The position numbers and the translations under genes are program-made. Below the pieces are notes generated by a model, which saw only the letters and a program-made list of their open reading frames with translations, searched no databases and had not been told where the DNA came from. From assembly GCA_016209965.1 (NCBI GenBank), contig JACQVE010000050.1, positions 1-32,450 on the forward strand: DNA of 32,450 bases, written 5' to 3'. Positions 26,448-32,450 of the stretch are shown in pieces (positions within the stretch are counted from its first letter, which is position 1; every line of letters begins with the position of its first letter). Source of the stretch: Gemmatimonadota bacterium (GTDB lineage Bacteria > Gemmatimonadota > Gemmatimonadetes > Longimicrobiales > RSA9).

Positions 26448-26476
26448 AAGCTAGCAGCGTTGCTGCCAGGTGTCAA
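26448..26476 (-). promoter_or_regulatory. sigma-70-type promoter upstream of the GGDEF gene
   Basis: A perfect -35 TTGACA (26476-26471), a 17-base spacer and a -10-like TAGCTT (26453-26448) lie in the 81-base gap between rnr and the GGDEF gene. Predicted initiation is near 26441, giving a leader of about 28 bases. It is the best promoter match I found in the window and separates the rnr unit from the downstream genes. Confidence 0.6.
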
Positions 26477-26494
26477 CGCGAAAGGCGCCCCGGC

Positions 26495-28627
26495 TCAACG
26501 AGATAAGCGCGCCGTGGCCGGCCGGGCATCAGCCAGCAGGAAATCGATCTTCCGCTCCTCGCGGTTCACTGCGGCCACCTGCACCCGGACAGGATCTCCC
26601 AACTGGAAGCGCCGGCGGCTCCGCTCGCCCAGCAGGGCGTACTGCTCTTCGAGGAACGCGTAGTAGTCGTCCTCCAGCGAGCTCACGTGCACCAACCCCT
26701 CGACGAAGAAGTCCGACAGCAAGACGAAGAAGCCGAAGGAGGTGACGCCGCTGATCGTCCCCTCGAACGTATCGCCCAGGTGGCGCTCCATGAACTCGAC
26801 CTTCTTCAAATCCATGCTGTCCCGCTCCGCCTCGACCGCGATCCGCTCCCGCTCACTGGCCGTCTGCGCAATGCTCGCGAGCTTCTCTTCCAGCAGGTCA
26901 GCCTGGAGCGGTGCGTGGTCGATGAACGCGGCGGCCGCGAGCCGGTGCACCACCAGGTCCGGGTAGCGCCGGATCGGCGAGGTGAAATGCGTGTAGTGCT
27001 TTGCCGCCAGCCCGAAGTGCCCCGCGTTCAGATGGCTGTAGCGCGCTTGCTTCATGGAGCGAAGCACGACCGTGGAGAGCAGGTTCTCTTCCGGCCGGCC
27101 CTTGGCCGCGGCCAGCAGCCGCGCCACTTCCCGCGGACCCGCCTGAGCGCCGCGCGCCAACTGCAGCCCGAACGTGCCTACGAATTCCGCCAGCTGCTCG
27201 AGCCGGTCGGGGTCCGGAGATTCATGGATACGGTAGAGGAAGGGTAGCCTCGAGCTCGCCGCCTTGCGCGCCACCGTTTCATTGGCGAGTAGCATGAAGT
27301 CTTCGATCAGCCGATGGCTCTCCAGCCGGAGCACCCGCTGGATGTCCGTCGGCTCTCCCTGGGTGTTCAGGACCACGCGTGCCTCGGGCAGGTCGAAATC
27401 GAGGCTGCCGCGCGCCTCCCGGGCCGCGCGCAGCATGCGACCGATACGCAGCAGCTCACGGAGGGCCGCATCCGTGGCCGCATCCACGGAGGCCTCTCCG
27501 TCCAGCACGAGCTGCGCCTGCTCGTAGGACAGGCGGTGACGGCTCCGGATCACGCTGCGCACGAGCTGCGCGCGCCGCGGCCGGGCGTCGCCGTCCAGCT
27601 CGAGCAGCAGCGAGAGAGCCAGGCGGTCCTCGTCCGGGCGCAGCGAGCAGAGGTCGGAGGAGAGCGGCTCGGGCAGCATCGGAAGCACCCGATCAACTAG
27701 GTAGGTGCTCGTCCCGCGGCGCAGCGCCTCCGCATCCAACAGACTGCTCTCCCGGACGTAAAAGGCTACGTCCGCGATATGCACGCCCACTTCCCAGCGG
27801 TCTTCACCCAGCGGCCGGATCGAGAGGGCATCATCGTGATCCTTCGCATCCGCCGGGTCGATCGTGAAGACCAGCAGCTCCCGGAGGTCGAGGCGATCCG
27901 CGAGGTCCGGGGGCTGCATGCCGCGTTCCCGGATCCGCTCCGCCTCCGCTTCGACTTCCCTGGGAAACTCGAGCGGCAGCCCGTGATCGTGGATCACCGC
28001 CAGTACGTCGACGCCGGGCTCCCCCAGGCGTCCCAGCACCTGCTCGACTTCACCCGCTGGCCCCAGATGTTCGTCCCCCCAGTTCGTCACCTGGAGCACG
28101 ACCACGTCGCCATCTACCGCGCCTCGCTCCTGGCCGGGCGGGACGAAGATGTCGCGGACCAGCTTCACGTCCTCGGGGACGACAAAGCCGAAGTTGCGGG
28201 CCGGATGATACACCCCCACCACCTTCTCACGGGCGCGTTCCAGGACCTTGATGATCCGGCCTTCCTGCCGCTGCCCGCGGCGCCACCGCTCCACCCGCGC
28301 CACCACGCGGTCGCCGTCCACCGCCGAGCCCAGCCCGGACGTGGGCACGAACAGGTCAGCCGCACCGTCCTCCGGTATCACGAAACCTGCGCCGCTCCGG
28401 ATCGTCTGCAGCCGTCCGGTGAGGAGATTGATTTTCTCGGGTGCCGCATAGCGTTGCTGCCGCACGCGGTAGACGACGCCCTCGTCCTCGAGCCGGCCGA
28501 GCAGCGCGCGGAACTCGGCGTACTCCGAGGCCGCCACACCAAGCCCGCGGGCCAGCTCCTTTGATTTGAGGGGGCGACCGGCCCGAGTACGCAGGTACTC
28601 GACCACCCGGTCAGGGGATACGGGCAA
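26495..28627 (-). CDS. rnr: ribonuclease R
   Basis: RNase R is a processive 3'-to-5' hydrolytic exoribonuclease that degrades structured RNA and takes part in rRNA quality control. The 710-residue protein has an N-terminal winged-helix region (about 1-62), two cold-shock domains (about 66-200, with GAGFVIPED and NFGFVVPED), and the RNB catalytic domain. Catalytic aspartates are in FTIDPADAKDHDDALSI (D257, D263, D265, D266). A C-terminal S1 domain follows (GDTFEGTISGVTSFGFFVLL). The start is TTG at 28627, supported by GGGAGG five bases upstream. It overlaps the exported-protein gene by 17 bases. The Lys-rich tail of E. coli RNase R is missing; the protein ends soon after the S1 domain. Confidence 0.96.
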   Translation of the reverse strand: MPVSPDRVVEYLRTRAGRPLKSKELARGLGVAASEYAEFRALLGRLEDEGVVYRVRQQRYAAPEKINLLTGRLQTIRSGAGFVIPEDGAADLFVPTSGLGSAVDGDRVVARVERWRRGQRQEGRIIKVLERAREKVVGVYHPARNFGFVVPEDVKLVRDIFVPPGQERGAVDGDVVVLQVTNWGDEHLGPAGEVEQVLGRLGEPGVDVLAVIHDHGLPLEFPREVEAEAERIRERGMQPPDLADRLDLRELLVFTIDPADAKDHDDALSIRPLGEDRWEVGVHIADVAFYVRESSLLDAEALRRGTSTYLVDRVLPMLPEPLSSDLCSLRPDEDRLALSLLLELDGDARPRRAQLVRSVIRSRHRLSYEQAQLVLDGEASVDAATDAALRELLRIGRMLRAAREARGSLDFDLPEARVVLNTQGEPTDIQRVLRLESHRLIEDFMLLANETVARKAASSRLPFLYRIHESPDPDRLEQLAEFVGTFGLQLARGAQAGPREVARLLAAAKGRPEENLLSTVVLRSMKQARYSHLNAGHFGLAAKHYTHFTSPIRRYPDLVVHRLAAAAFIDHAPLQADLLEEKLASIAQTASERERIAVEAERDSMDLKKVEFMERHLGDTFEGTISGVTSFGFFVLLSDFFVEGLVHVSSLEDDYYAFLEEQYALLGERSRRRFQLGDPVRVQVAAVNREERKIDFLLADARPATARLSR

Positions 28628-29492
28628 GACTACCTCCCGGCCACGGCATCACCAACACCACGGTCCACCGCATGCCGTTTCTGTCGCGCTGGATGCCGCT
28701 CTCGATCTGGATCGGCGCGGCGGCGCCACGCGCACCCTTCAGCCGCGCGGCGACCAGGGCGTCGACCGCGCTGACAATGTGGTTTGCAAGGATCAGACCC
28801 AGCGTCCTGGTGGCATCCCGCAGCGCTTCATCGCTTTGCCGGATCAGCTCCCGGTAACTCTGCTGCTCGAGCCCGTTCTCGCCCCAGGCCCACGCGAACT
28901 CGGGGCTCGCCGCGCGCCCCTCATAATAGCGCAAGGCCTGCTCGTATTCCGGCGCATCCGTGGCCAGGCTATCCGCTCCCCGAAAGAACAGCGCGCGGGC
29001 CAGCTCCCAAACCTGCCCATTGAAGCTCCTGGCATCGGTCTCGGGCTGCGTCCCCGGGCGGCGCGGATCCAGGTCGAAGGCGCCGCTCGCAGCGAAACGC
29101 GTCAACGCCTCGTAATACTCGAACTCGCCATCGCGGCGCGGCCCGGCGCTGATACGCCGCGCTACCGACCAGGCCAGGTCCCGATACCGCTTTTCCTGCT
29201 CCCGCCCATCCGCCCGGCGATCCAGGTAGAGCAGCCACCCCCACCCTTCGAGCGCCGCGTATGGCACCCAGCGACCGAGGCCAAGCAGTGCCTGGCCGGC
29301 ACCGGGCAGCAGGACAGAAGCAAGGAACGCACGGCCTGCCTCGGTCAGTGGCCCCTGGCTGTTCACCGGCTCCACCGTGGGCTTGATGGGCGAAAGGAAA
29401 CGCGAAGCCCGGCCAGGCGCCTGCCCAGAGCAGGGCGTGGCCACTGCGACCAGCAGGATGGCCGTATGCAGGACATGCCGCAGACCGTGCAC
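28611..29492 (-). CDS. exported protein of unknown function (DUF5683-like features)
   Basis: A product of about 293 residues with a Sec signal peptide: GLRHVLHTAILLVAVATPCSG, then mature QAPGRASRFLSP. At about 52-90 a hydrophobic Gly/Pro-rich segment (FLASVLLPGAGQALLGLGRW, PYAALEGWGWLLYL) recalls the PGLGQ motif of DUF5683 membrane proteins. The remainder is soluble and helical, rich in Tyr/Arg (KRYRDLAWSVARR, QALRYYEGR). A hydrophobic helix (LGLILANHIVSAVDALVAARL) precedes the C-terminus. The GTG at 29492 follows the stop of the PorV-like gene by 7 bases; the longer in-frame ORF overlaps that gene and lacks a proper signal. It overlaps rnr by 17 bases. I cannot name a function. Pairing with an outer-membrane protein suggests an envelope role. 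Confidence 0.75.
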   Translation of the reverse strand: MHGLRHVLHTAILLVAVATPCSGQAPGRASRFLSPIKPTVEPVNSQGPLTEAGRAFLASVLLPGAGQALLGLGRWVPYAALEGWGWLLYLDRRADGREQEKRYRDLAWSVARRISAGPRRDGEFEYYEALTRFAASGAFDLDPRRPGTQPETDARSFNGQVWELARALFFRGADSLATDAPEYEQALRYYEGRAASPEFAWAWGENGLEQQSYRELIRQSDEALRDATRTLGLILANHIVSAVDALVAARLKGARGAAAPIQIESGIQRDRNGMRWTVVLVMPWPGGSLARIP

Positions 29493-29499
29493 AGAGCGC

Positions 29500-30570
29500 T
29501 CAGAAACGGATGCCGAACGTGACCTGAAACGGTTCTCGATCAGGGTCGAGCGGCGACGCGGCAAACGACTTCGCCACGGCCAGGTCGAACCGCTTATGCT
29601 TGAGGCCAAGACCTACGGCCGGGCCCGTTTCCAGCCCCTCGCCGCCTCGATACCCCACGCGCAAGGCGACAACCTGACCCGCCATCAGCTCGAAAGCCAG
29701 CGAGCCAACCGGCGATCCGGGCTCCCGCAGCCGGTCCTCCACCTCCAGGACCGCCCACAGCGCAAGCGTGCTGTCCGGCCGGATGTGGCGCAGGACCTCG
29801 TACGCGGCGCCGAGATGCAGCCGAGCGGGCAACGGATCGGCCTGCAGCGCGTTCACCACCTGCAGCGCAAAGCCGAGATTCGTCACCGAGGCTCCGAGCT
29901 GAAGACCCTTGACCCAGCCGGGCCTGTACTGGAGGCCGAAATCGATGCCGTGCGTCGTGCCGACACCGTCCCGGCCGCTGCAGGAGCCGCGACAGTCGAT
30001 GCGAAACTGGTACAGCTTGTAGTTCAGTCCGCCGGAGAAACCCGTGCCGATCCCCGTGGCGAAGGAGGCGACCAGCAGATGCTCTCGGGTCGAAATCTCT
30101 CCGGTCGGGAATCCCTGATCGTCCAGCGCTGGATCAACACCCCAGTCAATGAGTTGGTAGGAGACGCCCAGCGTGCCGATCAGGCGTGGTGTGAAGAGCA
30201 GAGAGAAGGCATTGGCGTCCGCCAGCAGGATCGTCGTCCCGTGGTGGACCACGAACTGGCCGGAGTCGAGGTCGGCCAGGCCGGCCGGGTTGGCAAAAAC
30301 GGCGTCCGCCGAAGAAAGCGCCGTCAGCGCCCGCCCCAGCGCCACAGACCGCGCCCCAACCGGGAGCAACAGGATCCCGCAGCACTCGTGGGCGCTCGCC
30401 TCGATCCCGCCGCCCGCCGTCGGCGGGCTCCCGACATCCTGCGCGTCGGCGGCCGTCGGGCCAAGCAGCGCCAACCAAACCAGCAGCGAGATCCTCGCGG
30501 CACTCGCCCACCAGGATGCGGTAACACCGCCGGGATTCGGGCGAGACGGCTCAGAGGGGCTTCGCCTCAT
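29500..30570 (-). CDS. PorV/PorQ-like outer-membrane beta-barrel protein
   Basis: The 356-residue protein has a signal peptide (ARISLLVWLALLGPTAADAQ, cleaved near residue 44). After the signal come LLPVGARSVALGRALTALSS and ADAVFANPAGLADL, the N-terminal signature of the UPF0164/PorV-PorQ barrel family. Alternating strands run to a C-terminal aromatic end, FQVTFGIRF. PorV itself is the outer-membrane shuttle of the type IX secretion system, but many family members have no known role. Two Cys pairs (HECCG, CRGSC) could form disulfides. The ATG at 30570 overlaps the Trm112-like gene by 20 bases. A GTG at 30525 is an alternative that trims the N-terminus to a compact signal peptide. No other type IX genes are in the window. 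Confidence 0.82.
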   Translation of the reverse strand: MRRSPSEPSRPNPGGVTASWWASAARISLLVWLALLGPTAADAQDVGSPPTAGGGIEASAHECCGILLLPVGARSVALGRALTALSSADAVFANPAGLADLDSGQFVVHHGTTILLADANAFSLLFTPRLIGTLGVSYQLIDWGVDPALDDQGFPTGEISTREHLLVASFATGIGTGFSGGLNYKLYQFRIDCRGSCSGRDGVGTTHGIDFGLQYRPGWVKGLQLGASVTNLGFALQVVNALQADPLPARLHLGAAYEVLRHIRPDSTLALWAVLEVEDRLREPGSPVGSLAFELMAGQVVALRVGYRGGEGLETGPAVGLGLKHKRFDLAVAKSFAASPLDPDREPFQVTFGIRF

Positions 30571-30718
30571 CGATGAGCATGATCGGAATGTCCTCCCGGA
30601 CCTCGTAACGGAGCCGGCAGACGTGGCAGATCAGCTCATCCTCGTCGGGCCGATACTCCAGGTCTCCCTTGCACTTGGGGCAGACCAGGATCTCAAGCAG
30701 CTCATTGTCCAGCATCAT
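30551..30718 (-). CDS. Trm112-family small zinc-binding protein
   Basis: A 55-residue protein with LLEILVCPKCKGDLEYRPDE and LICHVCRLRYEVREDIPIML. C13, C16, C31 and C34 form the zinc site. The final IPIMLIDEA is the usual ending of bacterial Trm112-like (UPF0434/YcaR) proteins. Trm112 in eukaryotes and archaea activates methyltransferases; the bacterial role is not well defined. The start is ATG 30718 with GGGGGAG just upstream; an ORF extending to 30739 lacks a Shine-Dalgarno. It follows era by 25 bases and overlaps the PorV-like gene by 20. Confidence 0.88.
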   Translation of the reverse strand: MMLDNELLEILVCPKCKGDLEYRPDEDELICHVCRLRYEVREDIPIMLIDEAKPL

Positions 30719-30743
30719 CCACTCTCCCCCTCCCGGCACCGTG

Positions 30744-31685
30744 TCAGACTTCGCCCTGCGGCGTCCGGGTAGGAACCGGGTAGCCTAGATACCGCAATGC
30801 ACTCGGTTTGTGCCGCCAGCGAGGCAGCGGCTTGACCCACAGATCCAGATAAATCCTGCGGCTCAGGAACTCCTCGATCTTGCGGCGCGCCCGCTGACCT
30901 AACTTCCTGATTCCCGTACCCTGCCGGCCGATCACGATGGCCTTCTGGCTCGGCCGCTCCACGAAGATCGTGGCCCGAACGTACAGGGGATCGCTCGCCT
31001 CCCGGAATTCCTCGATCCGCACCACCGTCGAATAGGGGATTTCCTCCTCGTACTCCTCGAAGATCGTCTCGCGCACCAGCTCGGCCACGAAGAAACGCAC
31101 CGGCTGCACGGCGACTTCGTCCGGCGGGTAGAGGAAGGGTGAGGCAGGGAGCGCCTCGATCAGCGCCCGACGCAACTCCGCCAAGCCGTCCCCACGCGCT
31201 GCCGAGACCAGGAACGCCTCCCTGCCCAGCTCGCGGCGCCCCCAATCGAGCAGCCGCCCCACGGCCTCCGGCCTCGCGGCATCCACCTTGTTGATGGCCA
31301 GCAGCAACGGGGAACGGCGACGCAGCAACTCCAACGTGCGGGGGTCCGGCAGGGTGTCTTCCGGGCGCAGTGCGTCTAGCAGGAGCAGCACCACGTCCGA
31401 CTCCTGCGCCGCCGCCAGCGCGGCCTGCACCATGGACTCTTGCAGCAGGTACTGCGGTTCGAGCAGCCCAGGCGTGTCGACAAAGACGAGCTGGGCGGCC
31501 TCGTCGCTGTAGAGGCCCATCACGCGCTCGCGCGTCGTCTGCGCTCGCGGCGTGACAATGCTCAGCTTCTCTCCCGTCAAACCATTCAGCAGTGTGGACT
31601 TGCCGACGTTCGGCCGCCCCACCAGCGCGACGTAACCTGCGCGAGTCGATCCTGCCCCCTCGGCTCGCCCCGGCGCCTCCGACAT
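30744..31685 (-). CDS. era: GTPase Era (30S ribosome assembly)
   Basis: Era binds the 3' end of 16S rRNA and helps mature the 30S subunit. The 313-residue protein has G1 GRPNVGKS (23-30), G2 around AQTTRERVMG (48-57), G3 VDTPGLLE (69-76) and G4 INKVDAARP (131-139). LVSAARGDGL holds G5. The C-terminal KH domain (about 220-300) has AIVIGRQGTGIRKLGQRARR, the Era KH loop. The ATG at 31685 is where family similarity begins. A longer in-frame ORF would run back into the 5S gene and is rejected. No Shine-Dalgarno precedes the ATG, but a -10-like TACATT lies 7 bases upstream. The C-terminus is slightly extended (YPVPTRTPQGEV). Confidence 0.95.
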   Translation of the reverse strand: MSEAPGRAEGAGSTRAGYVALVGRPNVGKSTLLNGLTGEKLSIVTPRAQTTRERVMGLYSDEAAQLVFVDTPGLLEPQYLLQESMVQAALAAAQESDVVLLLLDALRPEDTLPDPRTLELLRRRSPLLLAINKVDAARPEAVGRLLDWGRRELGREAFLVSAARGDGLAELRRALIEALPASPFLYPPDEVAVQPVRFFVAELVRETIFEEYEEEIPYSTVVRIEEFREASDPLYVRATIFVERPSQKAIVIGRQGTGIRKLGQRARRKIEEFLSRRIYLDLWVKPLPRWRHKPSALRYLGYPVPTRTPQGEV

Positions 31686-31692
31686 GGCGGCC

Positions 31693-31721
31693 AATGTAAA
31701 TCCGGCAGCCGCACCCAGCAA
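31693..31721 (-). promoter_or_regulatory. candidate promoter of era, possibly giving a leaderless mRNA
   Basis: TTGCTG (31721-31716), a 17-base spacer and TACATT (31698-31693) precede the era ATG by 7 bases. Predicted initiation is at or within two bases of the ATG, and no Shine-Dalgarno is present. The rest of the 5S-to-era spacer (about 31722-31857) shows no gene. Confidence 0.42.
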
Positions 31722-31857
31722 GCAACGAGAGACAAAGAGACACGGGCACGCGGAGCCGCGCGGACGCAGAGGCGCGAGCACGCAGGGAAACGGCCTTAGG
31801 TGCGTGCGCTGCGTGGCCGCGTCGCTGCGTCTCACCATTCGAGCGCCGGAAGCACGA

Positions 31858-31889
31858 AACCCCCGATCCTCGAGTGAGGACCGGGGGTT
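31858..31889 (-). terminator. rRNA operon terminator hairpin
   Basis: A strong stem-loop follows the 5S gene. Arms 31858-31871 and 31876-31889 pair over 13 of 14 positions, with one A/C mismatch and the loop ACTC on the minus strand. The 3' arm ends GGGGGTT and one more T follows on the minus strand, giving a short T3 run. It is a plausible intrinsic terminator with a weak U-tract. Confidence 0.8.
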
Positions 31890-31903
31890 CGCGTCAGAGA
31901 ATA

Positions 31904-32021
<118 letters not shown>

Positions 32022-32109
32022 ACCGCTTCTGGCCTTAAGGAAAAACAGAATGTTGGGGGAGGCGAGCGCGCTTCGGCTAGCGGGAGGTGAGGCCGGCCAC
32101 TGAGGAATT

Positions 32110-32450
32110 CTGGCCAAGCCGCTCGGGCGATTAGTACGGCTCGGCTGAGGCGGTTGCCCGCCTTGCACCTGCCGCCTATCCACGTCCTAGTCTCGAACGG
32201 CCCTTCTGTCCGGCACTCAGTCGCCTGAGTGCCGGAGGGAGCGCTGGTCTTGGGGGAGGCTTCCCGCTTAGATGCTTTCAGCGGTTCTCCCGTCCCGACG
32301 TGGCTACCCGGCACTGCCCTGGGCAGGACAGCCGGCACACCAGAGGTCGGTCCATCCCGGTCCTCTCGTACTGGGGACGGCTCCCCGCAGCGCTCCTGCG
32401 CCCGCGACGGATACAGACCGAACTGTCTCACGACGTTCTAAACCCAGCTC
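32110..32450 (-). rRNA. rrl: 23S ribosomal RNA, 3' end (cut by window edge)
   Basis: The last 340 or so bases of 23S rRNA (domain VI and the end of V) are present. The sarcin-ricin loop AGTACGAGAGGACC is at 32372-32359. Near the right edge are GAACGTCGTGAGACAGTTCGG and, upstream of the 3' end, TACTAATCGCCCGAGCGGCTTGGCC. The 3' boundary near 32110 is estimated from E. coli. The 32022-32109 spacer to 5S holds no tRNA that I can see. Confidence 0.96.

Noticed and set aside
26414-26476. TTG start for the GGDEF gene
   Set aside because: The TTG is part of the -35 TTGACA; the ATG at 26413 starts the receiver-like fold.
32022-32109. tRNA in the 23S-5S spacer
   Set aside because: The spacer is about 88 bases and I find no TPsiC-arm or cloverleaf pairing.

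Overview
The window is about 32 kb of GC-rich bacterial chromosome. Every convincing gene lies on the minus strand, co-directional with an rRNA operon whose 23S 3' end and 5S gene sit at the right edge. The gene content describes a diderm with lipid A: lpxA, lpxB, lpxD, lpxK, a fused lpxC/fabZ, bamA, skp and lol genes. It also carries functions best known from Firmicutes: the protein-arginine kinase module mcsA-mcsB-clpC, and bshC for bacillithiol. That mixture, the lpxC-fabZ fusion and a PorV-like outer-membrane protein suggest Gemmatimonadota or a neighbouring phylum of the Bacteroidota/Gemmatimonadota group. This is an inference from gene content; the partial 23S and the 5S could settle it by alignment.

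Layout in the direction of transcription (right to left). (1) 32450-31858: 23S 3' end, 5S and a terminator-like hairpin. (2) 31685-28611: era, a Trm112-family zinc protein, a PorV/PorQ-like barrel and an exported protein of unknown function. (3) 28627-24978: rnr, a GGDEF protein with a degenerate receiver domain, and a small zinc-ribbon protein. (4) 24864-22212: prfB with a textbook +1 programmed frameshift, then lysS. (5) 22130-13020: lolC, lolD, mcsA, mcsB, clpC, bamA, skp, with very short gaps or overlaps. (6) 12976-5908: lpxD, lpxC/fabZ, lpxA, a Gfo/Idh/MocA oxidoreductase, a 38-residue membrane micro-ORF, lpxB, a DUF374 acyltransferase and lpxK. (7) 5783-390: glutamate dehydrogenase, rlmH, bshC, a small membrane-anchored coiled-coil protein and murJ. 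(8) 191-1: the N-terminus of malate synthase, cut by the window edge.

Blocks 5 and 6 form one envelope-biogenesis programme. LolCD exports lipoproteins, Skp and BamA deliver and insert outer-membrane proteins, and the Lpx enzymes build lipid A. The arginine-phosphorylation/Clp proteolysis module sits inside this programme, and clpC is joined to bamA by an ATGA overlap. Start/stop overlaps are frequent: lolC-lolD, mcsA-mcsB, clpC-bamA, lpxD-lpxC/fabZ, gfo-micro-ORF, lpxB-DUF374, DUF374-lpxK, rlmH-bshC, PorV-Trm112, rnr-exported protein and GGDEF-zinc ribbon. They imply long, translationally coupled transcripts.

The window is mostly conserved housekeeping sequence. I see no mobile element, CRISPR array, tRNA or defence system, and no clearly new multi-gene system. 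The points most worth following are the placement of mcsAB-clpC, the micro-ORF before lpxB, the oxidoreductase between lpxA and lpxB with no LpxH/LpxI in the cluster, the structured leader and frameshift of prfB, and two genes whose -10 elements suggest leaderless mRNAs. No gene-free stretch exceeds 300 bases.
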